53,998 nt of DNA from Mycobacterium sp. (GTDB lineage Bacteria; Actinomycetota; Actinomycetes; Mycobacteriales; Mycobacteriaceae). How positions within the stretch are numbered: position 1 is the first letter of the stretch; each line of letters starts with the position of its first letter. The position numbers and the translations under genes are program-made. The stretch lies in the NCBI RefSeq assembly GCF_019247615.1, contig NZ_JAFBAT010000314.1, positions 1 through 53,998 on the forward strand, read 5' to 3'. The notes under the pieces are model-generated. The model was given only the letters and a program-made list of their open reading frames with translations. It was not told where the DNA came from and did not search any database. Of the stretch, positions 19,929 to 29,399 are shown piece after piece.

Positions 19929-20342
19929 GTGAAGTTGGACCACATTGTCTTATGGACGAACGATCCCCGGGCGGCGATGGACTTCTACACCCGCGTGGTC
20001 GGGCTCACCCCGGTGCGGTTCACCGAGTTCGAGGCCGGAGAGGCGCCCTTCCCGAGCGTGCGGGTGTCGGAGGACTCCATCATCGACCTACTGCCGCTGG
20101 CGAAGGCTGCCGGGACCGAGTCGGTGACCCGAGTCGCGGGGAGCGCCGGCCACCCGGTCAATCACGTGTGCATAGCACTGTCGAAGACCGATTACGACGC
20201 GCTTGATCGGCGACTACAGGCGGCAGGCGTGGACACCAGCGCTCGCCTCAGCCCTACTTTTGGGGCTCGCGGGTGGGCCCCCGAGGGTTTCTACTTCGCT
20301 GACCCCGACGGCAACGTCGTCGAGGCGCGGCACTATGACTGA
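19929..20342 (+). CDS. VOC-family (glyoxalase/dioxygenase fold) protein
   Basis: 137 aa from GTG 19929. Two beta-alpha-beta-beta-beta modules of the vicinal-oxygen-chelate fold: KLDHIVLWTNDPRAAMDFY at the start and NHVCIALSKTDYDALDRRL in the second half. It closes with YFADPDGNVVEARHYD, the usual C-terminal metal site. His4, His in NHVC and Glu in VVEARH are the likely metal ligands. Such proteins act as lyases, dioxygenases or resistance proteins, and the substrate cannot be read from sequence. It is divergent from ephA (63 bp), so a link to that pathway is possible. A 10-bp tandem repeat begins at its stop codon. Confidence 0.85.
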   Translation: MKLDHIVLWTNDPRAAMDFYTRVVGLTPVRFTEFEAGEAPFPSVRVSEDSIIDLLPLAKAAGTESVTRVAGSAGHPVNHVCIALSKTDYDALDRRLQAAGVDTSARLSPTFGARGWAPEGFYFADPDGNVVEARHYD

Positions 20343-20366
20343 CGGAGACTGACGGAGACTGACGGA
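20340..20366. repeat. 10-bp tandem repeat starting at a stop codon
   Basis: TGACGGAGAC occurs at 20340-20349 and 20350-20359, then TGACGGA. The first TGA is the stop of the VOC gene, and each unit repeats an in-register TGA sequence. Confidence 0.8.
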
Positions 20367-20385
20367 TGCGCCGGCCGAGGCTTTC

Positions 20386-20443
20386 GAGTGCACTCACGGT
20401 TGGCCCCCTCGGCGTGTCGCCGCCGTAGGCGCACACTCAACGC
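20386..20443. repeat. intergenic palindromic element, copy 1
   Basis: It holds the perfect 10-bp palindrome GAGTGCACTC (20386-20395). The core CGGCGTGTCGCCGCCGT and the arm GCGCACACTCAACGC (20429-20443) follow. Read on the other strand the arm is GCGTTGAGTGTGCGC, a motif shared with the intergenic elements at 30662 and 44329. A dispersed repeat family is inferred from three sites. Confidence 0.55.
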
Positions 20444-20582
20444 CCGCACCGCACGTTCGCGACCGCCGTTGGGAACCTCCGGTCGTTGTCTGGGTGATGA
20501 TGGCGATCGCCGGTAGCGGTAGCCTGGACTTTTCGTAACTCGGTGTATCGGGGAAGGACGTGGCCGACAAGGCCGATGATTG

Positions 20583-22991
20583 ATGAACCGAAAAAACTTG
20601 ATCCGCACCGTTACGGCGATAGCCGTCGTGGTGGTGTTGGGTTGGTCGTTCTTTTACTTCAACGACGACACCCGCGGTTACAAGCCCGTCGACACCTCGG
20701 TGGCGGTGGCGCAGATCAACGGCGACAACGTCAAGAGCGCCCAGATCGACGATCGTGAGCAGCAGCTGCGCCTGACCCTGAAAAAGGGCAACAGCGACAC
20801 CGACAACTCCGACAAGGTCATCACGAAATATCCCAGCGGATACGCCGTCGACCTGTTCAATGCGCTTTCCGCGAAAAACGCGAAAGTCAGCACGGTCGTC
20901 AACCAGGGCAGCATCCTGGGCGAGCTCTTGGTGTACGTGCTGCCGTTGCTGTTGCTGGTGGGCCTGTTCGTGATGTTCTCCCGCATGCAGGGCGGCGCCC
21001 GCATGGGCTTCGGCTTCGGCAAGTCGCGGGCCAAGCAGCTCTCCAAGGACATGCCCAAGACCACGTTCGCCGACGTCGCGGGCGTGGACGAGGCGGTCGA
21101 GGAGCTCTACGAAATCAAGGACTTCCTGCAGAACCCCGGCCGCTATCAGGCGTTGGGCGCCAAGATCCCCAAGGGCGTGCTGCTCTACGGGCCACCCGGG
21201 ACCGGCAAGACGCTGTTGGCCCGCGCGGTGGCCGGCGAGGCGGGGGTGCCGTTCTTCACGATCTCGGGCTCCGACTTCGTCGAGATGTTTGTTGGCGTCG
21301 GCGCCTCGCGGGTGCGGGACCTTTTCGATCAGGCGAAGCAGAACAGCCCGTGCATCATCTTCGTCGACGAGATCGACGCCGTGGGCCGCCAGCGCGGCGC
21401 CGGACTGGGCGGCGGGCATGACGAGCGCGAGCAGACGCTGAACCAGTTGCTGGTGGAGATGGACGGCTTCGACCCGCGCGCGGGCGTGATACTGATCGCG
21501 GCCACCAACCGGCCCGACATTCTGGATCCCGCGCTTTTGCGGCCCGGGCGCTTCGACCGGCAGATCCCGGTGTCCAACCCCGACCTCGCGGGTCGCCGCG
21601 CGGTGCTGCAAGTCCACTCGAAGGGCAAGCCGATCGCGCCCGACGCCGACCTTGACGGGCTGGCCAAGCGCACCGTCGGCATGACCGGCGCCGACCTGGC
21701 CAACGTGATCAACGAGGCGGCGCTGCTGACCGCGCGCGAGAACGGCACCGTCATCACGGGTCCGGCGCTGGAGGAGGCGGTGGACCGGGTGATCGGCGGG
21801 CCGCGCCGCAAGGGCCGGATCATCAGCGAGCAGGAAAAGAAGATCACCGCCTACCACGAGGGCGGCCACACGCTGGCGGCCTGGGCGATGCCCGACATCG
21901 ACCCGGTCTACAAGGTGACGATCCTGGCACGCGGGCGCACGGGCGGGCATGCGGTCGCGGTCCCCGAGGAAGACAAGGGGCTGCGGACCCGCTCGGAGAT
22001 GATCGCGCAGTTGGTTTTCGCGATGGGTGGCCGCGCCGCCGAGGAGCTGGTTTTCCGGGAGCCGACGACGGGCGCCGTGTCCGACATCGAGCAGGCCACC
22101 AAGGTCGCGCGCGCGATGGTCACCGAATTCGGGATGAGCTCCAAGCTCGGCGCCGTCAAATACGGCACCGAACACGGCGACCCGTTCCTGGGCCGCACGA
22201 TGGGAACGCAGGCCGACTATTCCCACGAGGTTGCCCGCGACATCGATGACGAGGTCCGCAAGCTGATCGAGGCGGCGCACACCGAGGCCTGGGAGATCCT
22301 CACCGAATATCGCGACGTCCTCGACACGCTGGCCGGCCAGCTGCTGGAGAAGGAAACGCTGCACCGGGCCGAGCTCGAGGGCATCTTCGCCGACGTCCAA
22401 AAGCGGCCGCGGCTGACCATGTTCGACGATTTTGGCGGGCGGATGCCCTCGGACAAGCCGCCCATCAAGACGCCCGGCGAACTGGCGATCGAGCGCGGCG
22501 AGCCCTGGCCGCCGCCGGTTGCCGAACCGGCCTTCAAGGCGGCGATCGCACAGGCCAGCCAGGCCGCGGAGGCCGCGCAACGGCAGGCCGCAAGCGTTGA
22601 TCGAAACACCCACGGCGGCAACGGTTCTCACGGCGACCCGGCGGCCGCCAATCGACAGCGTGTGGCGCCCGGCGCCACCCAGCCCGACTACGGGGCGCCG
22701 GCGGGCTGGTATGCGCCGGGATGGCCGCCGCAGCAACAGCAGCCGAGTTATCCGCATCCGCCCGTCCCGCAGCAGCCCTATTGGCCACCGCCGCCGGCAC
22801 CGCCGGCCCCGGGCTCTGGCTACCCCGGGCCCGGATATCCGGCTCCCCAGGGCCCGCCGGGCAATGCGCACACCCCGTACCCGCCGTACCCGCCCTATCC
22901 GCCACCCGGGCCACCGGGCCCGGATACCGCGCAGTCTCCTGACCCGTCGGACGACGAGGTGAGCCGGTCCCACCCGCCGGCCCACGGCTGA
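20583..22991 (+). CDS. ftsH: ATP-dependent zinc metalloprotease FtsH
   Basis: Membrane-anchored AAA+ protease that degrades misfolded and regulatory membrane proteins. 802 aa from ATG 20583 (a TTG lies just before it). It has helix 1 ([16 protein letters not shown]), a periplasmic domain of about 80 residues, and helix 2 ([18 protein letters not shown]). The AAA+ module follows, with Walker A GPPGTGKT at residues 203-210, Walker [10 protein letters not shown] and the [22 protein letters not shown]. The zinc site is HEGGH (residues 425-429) with the third ligand in [12 protein letters not shown]. The last 170 residues are low-complexity Pro/Tyr/Gly ([15 protein letters not shown]), longer than I recall for the 760-aa M. 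tuberculosis protein. folE follows 15 bp later. Confidence 0.97.
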   Translation: MNRKNLIRTVTAIAVVVVLGWSFFYFNDDTRGYKPVDTSVAVAQINGDNVKSAQIDDREQQLRLTLKKGNSDTDNSDKVITKYPSGYAVDLFNALSAKNAKVSTVVNQGSILGELLVYVLPLLLLVGLFVMFSRMQGGARMGFGFGKSRAKQLSKDMPKTTFADVAGVDEAVEELYEIKDFLQNPGRYQALGAKIPKGVLLYGPPGTGKTLLARAVAGEAGVPFFTISGSDFVEMFVGVGASRVRDLFDQAKQNSPCIIFVDEIDAVGRQRGAGLGGGHDEREQTLNQLLVEMDGFDPRAGVILIAATNRPDILDPALLRPGRFDRQIPVSNPDLAGRRAVLQVHSKGKPIAPDADLDGLAKRTVGMTGADLANVINEAALLTARENGTVITGPALEEAVDRVIGGPRRKGRIISEQEKKITAYHEGGHTLAAWAMPDIDPVYKVTILARGRTGGHAVAVPEEDKGLRTRSEMIAQLVFAMGGRAAEELVFREPTTGAVSDIEQATKVARAMVTEFGMSSKLGAVKYGTEHGDPFLGRTMGTQADYSHEVARDIDDEVRKLIEAAHTEAWEILTEYRDVLDTLAGQLLEKETLHRAELEGIFADVQKRPRLTMFDDFGGRMPSDKPPIKTPGELAIERGEPWPPPVAEPAFKAAIAQASQAAEAAQRQAASVDRNTHGGNGSHGDPAAANRQRVAPGATQPDYGAPAGWYAPGWPPQQQQPSYPHPPVPQQPYWPPPPAPPAPGSGYPGPGYPAPQGPPGNAHTPYPPYPPYPPPGPPGPDTAQSPDPSDDEVSRSHPPAHG

Positions 22992-23006
22992 CGAACGGAG
23001 GATCCG

Positions 23007-23636
23007 ATGGCCTTGCGGGGTTTGGGGCGGGATGGCCGCACCGCGCCGGAACGGGTCCGGGCGTTCGACCAGCCGCGCGCCGAGGCGGCGATCCGCGAGT
23101 TGCTGTTCGCCATCGGCGAAGACCCCGATCGACACGGCCTGCAGGACACGCCCGCCCGCGTCGCCCGGGCCTACCGCGAAATGTTCGCCGGGCTCTACAC
23201 CGAGCCCGACAGCGTGCTGAACGCCATGTTCGACGAGGACCACGACGAGATGGTGATCGTCAAGGAGATTCCGCTGTACTCCACCTGTGAACACCACCTG
23301 GTGTCCTTCCACGGCGTGGCGCACGTCGGCTACATCCCGGGCAACGACGGCAGGGTGACCGGCCTGTCGAAGATCGCCCGGCTGGTGGACCTGTATGCGA
23401 AACGGCCGCAGGTGCAGGAGCGCCTCACCAGCCAGATCGCCGATGCTTTGGTGAAAAAGCTCGATCCCCGCGGAGTGATTGTCGTCGTCGAGGCGGAGCA
23501 TCTATGCATGGCGATGCGCGGTGTTCGCAAGCCCGGCGCGGTCACCACGACGTCGGCGGTGCGCGGTCAGTTCAAGACGAGCGCCGCTTCTCGAGCCGAA
23601 GCGCTCGACCTCATCCTGCGCAAGCGAGTCCTTTGA
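23007..23636 (+). CDS. folE: GTP cyclohydrolase I
   Basis: First step of folate synthesis: GTP to dihydroneopterin triphosphate. 209 aa from ATG 23007 with a strong ribosome site (cggaggatccg). Zinc ligands are Cys and His in [10 protein letters not shown] and the later Cys in [14 protein letters not shown]. The catalytic helix is [19 protein letters not shown]. It forms a homodecamer in known relatives. It starts 15 bp after ftsH, and its last base pair region carries the TTG start of folP1 (TTGA overlap), so the four fol genes are probably translated as a coupled set. Confidence 0.97.
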   Translation: MALRGLGRDGRTAPERVRAFDQPRAEAAIRELLFAIGEDPDRHGLQDTPARVARAYREMFAGLYTEPDSVLNAMFDEDHDEMVIVKEIPLYSTCEHHLVSFHGVAHVGYIPGNDGRVTGLSKIARLVDLYAKRPQVQERLTSQIADALVKKLDPRGVIVVVEAEHLCMAMRGVRKPGAVTTTSAVRGQFKTSAASRAEALDLILRKRVL

Positions 23637-24478
23637 ACGCTCTGCCCGTGCAGGTGATGGGGGTTGTGAACGTCACGGACGACTCATTTTCCGACGGTGG
23701 GCGCTACCTGAGCGCCGACGATGCCGTCGCCCACGGTCTGGCCTTGGCCGCCGACGGTGCCGCGATCGTCGACGTCGGGGGTGAGTCGACCCGTCCCGGT
23801 GCGGATCGGATCGATCCCCGGGTGGAGGCGTCTCGCGTACTTACCGTCGTCAAAGACCTTGTTGCGCAAGGTATTACCGTCAGCATCGACACCATGCGCG
23901 CCGAGGTCGCGCGGGCGGCGCTGCAGAACGGCGCGCGGATCGTCAACGACGTGTCGGGTGGGCGAGCCGATCCCGCGATGGCGCCACTGCTGGCCGAAGC
24001 CGGCGCGCACTGGGTTTTGATGCACTGGCGAACGGTGTCGTCGGATCGCCCGCACGTGGCGCCGTCATACCGGGACGTCGTCGCCGAGGTGCGCGCCGAG
24101 TTGCTCGCGAGCGTCGACGAGGCGGTGGCCGCCGGTGTGGATCCCACCAAGCTCGTGATCGACCCTGGCCTCGGATTCGCCAAGACGGGTCGGCACAACT
24201 GGGCCCTGCTGCGCGCGTTGCCCCAGTTCGTCGCCACGGGGATCCCCGTCCTGCTCGGCGCCTCGCGCAAGCGGTTCCTCGGCACGTTGTTGGCCGATCC
24301 CGACGGGTCACCCAGACCCCCGGACGGGCGGGAGACGGCGACGGCGGTGATATCCGCGTTGGCCGCGGTGTACGGAGCCTGGGGTGTGCGCGTGCACGAC
24401 GTACGCGCCTCGGTCGATGCAATCAAGGTCGTCGAGGCCTGGACGGGGGCACAAGACGGGGCCGCGGACGATGGCTGA
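23633..24478 (+). CDS. folP1: dihydropteroate synthase
   Basis: Joins hydroxymethyl-dihydropterin pyrophosphate and p-aminobenzoate; the target of sulfonamides and dapsone. 281 aa from TTG 23633, which overlaps the folE stop; the frame is open earlier only within folE. Pterin-binding signatures are [16 protein letters not shown] (loop 1), [13 protein letters not shown] (loop 2) and [17 protein letters not shown]. Downstream are [14 protein letters not shown] and [12 protein letters not shown], with the phosphate-binding Lys/Arg. The end overlaps folB by 8 bp. Length agrees with Rv3608c. Confidence 0.96.
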   Translation: MNALPVQVMGVVNVTDDSFSDGGRYLSADDAVAHGLALAADGAAIVDVGGESTRPGADRIDPRVEASRVLTVVKDLVAQGITVSIDTMRAEVARAALQNGARIVNDVSGGRADPAMAPLLAEAGAHWVLMHWRTVSSDRPHVAPSYRDVVAEVRAELLASVDEAVAAGVDPTKLVIDPGLGFAKTGRHNWALLRALPQFVATGIPVLLGASRKRFLGTLLADPDGSPRPPDGRETATAVISALAAVYGAWGVRVHDVRASVDAIKVVEAWTGAQDGAADDG

Positions 24479-24869
24479 TCGAATCGAGTTGCGCGGCTTG
24501 ATGGTTCGTGGCCGACATGGCGTGTTCGAGCACGAGCGCGCCAGCGGGCAGGACTTCGTCGTCGACATGACGGTGTGGATCGACTTGGCCGCCGCCGCCG
24601 CCAGCGACGACCTTTCCGACACCTACGACTACGCGGCGCTGGCCCGGATGGCGGCCGATGTGGTCGGCGGGCCCCCTCGCAACCTGATCGAGGCGGTAGG
24701 AGGCGCGATCGCCGACCGGGTGATGGACGACGACCGGGTGCACGCCGTCGAGGTGGTGGTGCACAAGCCGCAGGCTCCGATCGCTCAGCAATTCGCCGAC
24801 GTTGCCGTCGTCATTCGGCGGTCGCGGCGCGGCGGTCGCGGCTCGGTGATCCCCGCGGGGACCGTATGA
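24471..24869 (+). CDS. folB: dihydroneopterin aldolase
   Basis: Splits dihydroneopterin to hydroxymethyl-dihydropterin and glycolaldehyde. 132 aa from ATG 24471, inside the end of folP1. The N-terminus [20 protein letters not shown] has the conserved Gly-His-Gly turn and the Glu that holds the pterin. The second pterin contact is in [15 protein letters not shown], and the catalytic lysine is in [10 protein letters not shown]. It acts as an octamer in known relatives. It ends in an ATGA overlap with folK. Confidence 0.95.
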   Translation: MADRIELRGLMVRGRHGVFEHERASGQDFVVDMTVWIDLAAAAASDDLSDTYDYAALARMAADVVGGPPRNLIEAVGGAIADRVMDDDRVHAVEVVVHKPQAPIAQQFADVAVVIRRSRRGGRGSVIPAGTV

Positions 24870-25441
24870 GCCGCGTGGTGCTGTCAATCGGCTCCAACCT
24901 GGGTGACCGGCTGGCCCGGCTGCAGTCGGTCGTCGACGGCCTGGGCGACGCGGTGGTCGCGATTTCCCCGATCTACGAGACCGACCCTTGGGGCGGCATC
25001 GAGCAGGCGCGGTTCCTCAACGCGGTGGTGATCGCCGACGACCCGGCATGCGATGCGCAGGCCTGGCTGCGGCGCGGGCAGGAGTTCGAGCGGGCGGCGG
25101 GCCGGGTTCATGGCGAGCGCTGGGGCCCGCGGACCCTCGACGTCGACCTGATCGCCTGCTACGGCGAGACAGGCGACACAGAGGTGACAGAGGCGACAGA
25201 GGTGATTCTGCGTGAGCCTCACCTCACGCTGCCGCACCCGCTGGCCCACCTGCGGGCCTTTGTGCTGGTGCCGTGGCTGGCCGTCGACCCCGGCGCGCGG
25301 CTGACGGTCGCGGGAACATCGCGGCCCCTTGCGCGCCTGCTGGCCGAGCTGGACCCGGCCGACCGGGACGCGGTTCGGTTGTCCACCTTCAGGCTCGAGC
25401 TCAAGACGCAACGCGCAACACACTCGGAACCGGAAACCTGA
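24866..25441 (+). CDS. folK: 2-amino-4-hydroxy-6-hydroxymethyldihydropteridine pyrophosphokinase
   Basis: Transfers pyrophosphate from ATP to hydroxymethyl-dihydropterin, giving the substrate of FolP1. 191 aa from ATG 24866. The signature region is [21 protein letters not shown], followed by [19 protein letters not shown] with the conserved His and Pro residues; the N-terminus is [16 protein letters not shown]. Between these, residues 105-113 are a threefold TE[VA] repeat encoded by a 9-bp tandem repeat, in a loop after the metal-binding DVD. The stop overlaps the ATG of the next membrane-protein gene by one base. Confidence 0.95.
   Translation: MSRVVLSIGSNLGDRLARLQSVVDGLGDAVVAISPIYETDPWGGIEQARFLNAVVIADDPACDAQAWLRRGQEFERAAGRVHGERWGPRTLDVDLIACYGETGDTEVTEATEVILREPHLTLPHPLAHLRAFVLVPWLAVDPGARLTVAGTSRPLARLLAELDPADRDAVRLSTFRLELKTQRATHSEPET
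25178..25204. repeat. in-frame 9-bp tandem repeat inside folK
   Basis: Three units of ACAGAGGYG (25178-25186, 25187-25195, 25196-25204) encode TEV-TEA-TEV. Changes in copy number would keep the frame. Confidence 0.85.
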
Positions 25442-25920
25442 TGGGACCGACCAGAAAGCGTGACCTGACGGCCGCGGCGGTCGGAGCTGCGGTGTTGGGT
25501 TATCTGCTGGTGATCACGCTGTACCGGTGGTTTCCGCCCATCACCGTGTGGACCGGCATCTCGCTGCTGGCTGTGGCTGTCGCCGAGGCGCTGTGGGCGC
25601 GTTACGTGCGGGCCAAGATCAACGGCGGCGAGATCGGGGCCGGACCGGGCTGGTTGCACCCGCTCGCGGTGGCACGCAGCGTGCTGGTCGCCAAGGCGTC
25701 GGCCTGGGTGGGTGCGATCGCGCTTGGTTGGTGGCTCGGGGTGCTGGTGTACTTTCTGCCGCGGCGATCATGGCTGCGGGTCGCCGCCGACGACACCACC
25801 GGGACGGTGGTGGCCGCCGTCAGCGCACTGGCGCTCATAGTTGCTGCCCTATGGCTGCAGCATTGCTGCAAATCTCCGCCCGATCCGACCGAGCACGGCG
25901 AGGGCGCCCAAAGCACCTGA
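25441..25920 (+). CDS. DUF3180 membrane protein (Rv3605c-like)
   Basis: 159 aa from ATG 25441, one base into the folK stop. Four hydrophobic helices: VGAAVLGYLLVITLYRWF, ITVWTGISLLAVAVAEALW, a paired segment VAKASAWVGAIALGWWLGVLVYFL, and VAAVSALALIVAALWL. The conserved cytoplasmic loop RKINGGE-like (RAKINGGEIGAGPGWLHPL) between helices 2 and 3 is typical of the family. The protein is found after folK in many actinobacteria, but its function is unknown; a role near folate synthesis is only suggested by the neighbourhood. It ends with a short polar tail. Confidence 0.88.
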   Translation: MGPTRKRDLTAAAVGAAVLGYLLVITLYRWFPPITVWTGISLLAVAVAEALWARYVRAKINGGEIGAGPGWLHPLAVARSVLVAKASAWVGAIALGWWLGVLVYFLPRRSWLRVAADDTTGTVVAAVSALALIVAALWLQHCCKSPPDPTEHGEGAQST

Positions 25921-25993
25921 ACCGTATCGGCGCCCGATTAACCCAGGTGAGAATCGCCGGAGCCGCGCGACACGCGGATGGAACTCGCGCAGG

Positions 25994-25999
25994 TACAGT
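25994..25999 (+). promoter_or_regulatory. -10 box of a predicted leaderless mRNA (gene at 26006)
   Basis: TACAGT, 6 nt (caggcc), then ATG 26006. The spacing sets +1 on the A of the start codon. It would uncouple this gene from the fol genes upstream. Confidence 0.55.
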
Positions 26000-26005
26000 C
26001 AGGCC

Positions 26006-27433
26006 ATGACCGTTCTGTCCCGCGGCGCCCGGGTACGGCGCGGCGGCCGCAGGCCGGGGTGGGTGCTCTTGACCGCGTTGCTGGTCCTCGCGATGGGGGC
26101 CAGTTCCGCGCTGGTTTTCACCAACCGGGTGGAACTTCTCAAGCTCGCTGTAATCCTGGCGCTGTGGGCCGCAGTCGCCGGCGCCTTCGTTTCCGTGCTC
26201 TACCGCCGCCAAAGTGACGCCGACCAATCCCGGGTGCGCGATCTGAAGCTGGTTTACGACCTGCAGCTGGACCGCGAGATCTCGGCCCGGCGCGAATACG
26301 AGCTCACCGTCGAGTCCCAACTGCGTCGCGAACTGGCCTCCGAGCTGCGTGCCCACGCCGCCGACGATCTGGCGGCGCTGCGCGCCGAGCTGAGCGCGCT
26401 GCGGACCAGCCTGGAAATCCTCTTCGATACCGACCTTGCGCACCGCCCGGCGCTGGAAACGCTGGAGACCGATGCGCCACGCGCACGCGCCTACAGCGAC
26501 TGGGAACGCAACGGCGAGGGCAAGCCGGTCGACTGGGTGTCCAGCGACCGGCTGACATCGGCACGTCAGGACGGCTCGCTCGGCCGCGACGGGGGCCGCG
26601 TCGACGACACCGCGATCATCGATGTGCCCGAGGAGCCGCTGCTGCCGCCCCGGCAGCCACCGCACCCGCGCGAGCGCTTCCGCGCCCAATATGACGTTCC
26701 GCAAGATGTTCCCTACGTGGTCTCTCAAGAGCCGCCCTACATGACGCAGCCGCCGGATACGGAGCCGCCCGTCGACCCCCTGCGCCGGCAGCCGCCCCCA
26801 CCGGAACCGCCGGAACCGCCCGAACCGCAATCTCCGGTGCCCGGTTGGCAGCCGGTCGGCGCCGATGGGCAGTGGTCGCCCGCGGACCCACCCGACAACC
26901 GGACGGTCGACGTCGATAGGACCGGTGCGTCCGGCGGCGTGCCGGCCGGGCAGCGACGTGCCCGGCACGCCGACGACGACTTCGACGACTCGCCAGGCGA
27001 GTCGGGGCCGTCGTGGCCGACCCATCCGTACCAGGAATCCGGTCGACGGGCTCGGGCGAGGCATTCGGCCGAATACCGCGACTACGGCGTGCGCAATTTT
27101 GCGGGCTCGAACGAGGCCCCGGCAGCCGAGGCGGGCCCGGCAGCGCCTCCGATGGGTATGCCAGCCGCCGCCGCGCACAGTCCGCAACCGAACCCGCAAC
27201 CGATGCCGCCGCCGATGCCGCCGCCCGCAGCACCTTCTCGACCGCACATGGCCCCGCCACCGCCGCCGGAGCCCGCCCCGCGGCACCGCGGCGCGGATGC
27301 CGCGCTCGACCGCTATGGCCCGGAGGATGGCCCGCCGAGCGGTGGTCAGTCCGTTGCCGAACTACTGGCGCGTCTGCAGGCAGAGCCGGCCGGCGGTGGC
27401 CGGCGCAGAAGACGCGACGGCCGCCACGGCTGA
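26006..27433 (+). CDS. membrane protein with coiled coil and long proline-rich tail (Rv3604c-like)
   Basis: 475 aa from ATG 26006. Two close hydrophobic helices (VLLTALLVLAMGASSALVF; LAVILALWAAVAGAFVSVLY) anchor the protein. A cytoplasmic coiled coil follows (LVYDLQLDREISARREYELT; ELRAHAADDLAALRAELSAL). The remaining 300 residues are disordered and rich in Pro, Arg, Glu and Asp (RQPPPPEPPEPPEPQSP; PMPPPMPPPAAPSRP). The last 20 residues are conserved in look (SVAELLARLQAEPAGGG) and could be a short binding helix. No enzyme motif is seen. The tail is longer than I recall for the roughly 400-aa M. tuberculosis protein. Function unknown. Confidence 0.85.
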   Translation: MTVLSRGARVRRGGRRPGWVLLTALLVLAMGASSALVFTNRVELLKLAVILALWAAVAGAFVSVLYRRQSDADQSRVRDLKLVYDLQLDREISARREYELTVESQLRRELASELRAHAADDLAALRAELSALRTSLEILFDTDLAHRPALETLETDAPRARAYSDWERNGEGKPVDWVSSDRLTSARQDGSLGRDGGRVDDTAIIDVPEEPLLPPRQPPHPRERFRAQYDVPQDVPYVVSQEPPYMTQPPDTEPPVDPLRRQPPPPEPPEPPEPQSPVPGWQPVGADGQWSPADPPDNRTVDVDRTGASGGVPAGQRRARHADDDFDDSPGESGPSWPTHPYQESGRRARARHSAEYRDYGVRNFAGSNEAPAAEAGPAAPPMGMPAAAAHSPQPNPQPMPPPMPPPAAPSRPHMAPPPPPEPAPRHRGADAALDRYGPEDGPPSGGQSVAELLARLQAEPAGGGRRRRRDGRHG

Positions 27434-27451
27434 CCTGCGAGCTTCCTCACA

Positions 27452-27480
27452 TTGGGCGGGGCTGCCGGATCGACTAAAGT
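27452..27480 (+). promoter_or_regulatory. promoter of the DUF2520-panC-panD-coaX unit
   Basis: TTGGGC (27452-27457), a 17-nt spacer and TAAAGT (27475-27480). Initiation near 27487 leaves a leader of about 60 nt. It starts the pantothenate genes independently of the upstream genes. Confidence 0.55.
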
Positions 27481-27549
27481 CGTAGTGACCGTCCGGTACC
27501 CGGGACATGGGACTGGAACGAACCAAAGACAAGTGTGAGGTCGTCTGCA

Positions 27550-28458
27550 ATGGCGCAGCTCGACGGTTTGCGCCCCGCCAGGCTCAAGGTGGGAATCATT
27601 TCGGCCGGCCGGGTGGGCTCCGCGCTCGGTGTCGCGCTGGAACGCGCGGACCACGTAGTGGTGGCGTGCAGCGCCATCTCCCACGCATCGCGGCAGCGGG
27701 CGCACCGTCGGCTGCCCGACACGCCGGTGGAAACGCCCCCGGACGTGGCCGCCAGTGCGGAGCTGCTGCTGTTGGCCGTTCCCGACGCCGAACTCGCCGG
27801 CCTGGTGTCCGGGCTGGCGGCGACCTCGGCGGTGCGGCCCGGCACGATCGTCGCGCACACGTCGGGAGCCAACGGGATCGGCATCCTGGCCCCTCTTGCG
27901 CCGGGCTGCATACCGTTGGCGATCCACCCCGCGATGACGTTCACCGGCTCAGATGAGGACATCAGCCGGCTGCCCGATACCTGCTTCGGGATCACCGCCG
28001 CCGACGACGTCGGGTACGCGATCGCGCAGTCGCTCGTCCTGGAGATGGGCGGCGAGCCGTTCCGTGTCCGCGAGGACGCGCGGGTCCTCTACCACGCCGC
28101 TCTTTCGCACGCGGGCAACCACCTCGTGACCGTCCTCGCCGATGCCCTCGAGGCGTTGCGGGCCGCCCTGCACGGCAGCGAATTGCTCGGCCAACAAACG
28201 GTCGACGACCAGCCGGGAGGCCTCGCCGAACGCGTCATCGGGCCCTTGGCCCGGGCTGCGCTGGAGAACACCCTGCGCCGCGGGCACGCGGCGCTCACCG
28301 GCCCGGTGGCTCGCGGTGACGCGACCGCGGTCGCCGGGCATCTGGCCGCGCTGGCCGAAGTTGACCCGGAACTGGCCGAGGCCTACCGGGTCAATGCGCT
28401 GCGGACGGCCAGGCGGGCCCATGCCCCCGCCGAGGTGGTCGAGGTGTTGGCGCCGTGA
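27550..28458 (+). CDS. Rossmann-fold DUF2520 oxidoreductase (candidate ketopantoate reductase)
   Basis: 302 aa from ATG 27550; a GTG at 27535 is in frame. The N-terminal NADP-binding fold is [19 protein letters not shown] (GxGxxG-like). The central motif [17 protein letters not shown] and IHPAMTFTG follow, as in the DUF2520/6-phosphogluconate-dehydrogenase-like group. A C-terminal all-helical domain has [20 protein letters not shown] with a conserved His-Ala-Gly-Asn. The gene lies 17 bp before panC. PanE is not in this window, so this protein could make pantoate from ketopantoate (a PanG-type role). That is inference from neighbours and fold. Position equals Rv3603c. Confidence 0.82.
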   Translation: MAQLDGLRPARLKVGIISAGRVGSALGVALERADHVVVACSAISHASRQRAHRRLPDTPVETPPDVAASAELLLLAVPDAELAGLVSGLAATSAVRPGTIVAHTSGANGIGILAPLAPGCIPLAIHPAMTFTGSDEDISRLPDTCFGITAADDVGYAIAQSLVLEMGGEPFRVREDARVLYHAALSHAGNHLVTVLADALEALRAALHGSELLGQQTVDDQPGGLAERVIGPLARAALENTLRRGHAALTGPVARGDATAVAGHLAALAEVDPELAEAYRVNALRTARRAHAPAEVVEVLAP

Positions 28459-28475
28459 AATTAGGAGAAAACCCG

Positions 28476-29399
28476 ATGCAGGCCCGCCCGCCCGCGTTCG
28501 CGGCCGGTGAGCTCAACGTGTACTCGGCACCGCGGGACGTCACGGACGTCAGCCGGGCGCTGCGCCATACCGGCCGCCGGGTGATGTTGGTCCCGACGAT
28601 GGGCGCGCTGCATGACGGGCACCTGGCCCTGGTTCGCGCCGCCAAGCGGGTGCCCGGCTCGGTTGTGGTGGTGTCGATCTTCGTCAACCCGCTGCAGTTC
28701 GGCGCCGGAGAAGACCTCGACGCCTACCCACGCACCCTCGACGACGACCTCGCGCTGCTGCGGCGCGAAGACGTCGAGATCGCGTTCGCGCCCACCCCCG
28801 CGGCGATGTACCCCGACGGCATGCGCACCACGGTGCAACCCGGTCCCCTGGCCGCGGAGCTGGAGGGCCGGCAGCGGCCCACACATTTCGGCGGCGTGCT
28901 GACCGTGGTGTGCAAGCTCATGCACATTGTGCGCCCCGACCGGGTGTTCTTCGGCGAGAAGGACTATCAGCAACTGGTCCTGATCCGGCAGATGGTCGCC
29001 GACTTGAACATCGACGCCGCCGTGGTGGGCGTGCCGACGGTGCGCGAGCCGGACGGGTTGGCGATGTCGTCGCGCAACCGCTACCTGGACCCCGGGCAGC
29101 GGGAGTTGGCGGGGACCCTGTCGGCGGCGCTGACGGCGGCGGCGCACGCCGCACCGGCCGGCGCCGCAGCCGCGCTCGACGCCGCTCGCGCCGTACTCGA
29201 CGCCGTGCCCGCGCTGGAGGTCGATTACCTCGAATTGCGGGACGTGCGACTCGGTCCGGTGCGGGCAGGCGCCCCGGGCCGGCTGCTGGTCGCCGCCCGG
29301 CTGGGTACCACCAGACTCCTGGACAACATCGAGATTCAGATCGGAAACGTCGCCGGCACCGTTGGGCCGGACGAACACGCATCACCTTGGAGGAATTGA
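28476..29399 (+). CDS. panC: pantothenate synthetase
   Basis: Joins pantoate and beta-alanine with ATP, via pantoyl-adenylate. 307 aa from ATG 28476, with ribosome site taggag 8 nt upstream. The HIGH-type motif is [16 protein letters not shown], the FVNPLQFG loop binds pantoate, [16 protein letters not shown] carries the conserved Lys-Asp-Tyr, and the KMSKS-like loop is MSSRNRYL. All catalytic residues known from the M. tuberculosis enzyme appear intact. The stop TGA overlaps the ATG of panD by one base, which couples supply of beta-alanine to its use. Confidence 0.97.
   Translation: MQARPPAFAAGELNVYSAPRDVTDVSRALRHTGRRVMLVPTMGALHDGHLALVRAAKRVPGSVVVVSIFVNPLQFGAGEDLDAYPRTLDDDLALLRREDVEIAFAPTPAAMYPDGMRTTVQPGPLAAELEGRQRPTHFGGVLTVVCKLMHIVRPDRVFFGEKDYQQLVLIRQMVADLNIDAAVVGVPTVREPDGLAMSSRNRYLDPGQRELAGTLSAALTAAAHAAPAGAAAALDAARAVLDAVPALEVDYLELRDVRLGPVRAGAPGRLLVAARLGTTRLLDNIEIQIGNVAGTVGPDEHASPWRN

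Noticed and set aside
21855..21869. HEGGH instead of HEAGH in FtsH
   Set aside because: The zinc ligands are unchanged and I recall the same residue in the M. tuberculosis protein.
20394..23501. Very long open frame on the minus strand (1035 codons) opposite ftsH and folE
   Set aside because: It mirrors the codon structure of ftsH/folE, has no domain, is rich in Arg/His/Gly and has no ribosome site. Typical of high-GC genomes.
25835..27286. Minus-strand open frame rich in Arg and Gly opposite the proline-rich gene at 26006
   Set aside because: The antisense of proline codons gives Gly/Arg runs. The plus-strand protein has membrane helices and a coiled coil.
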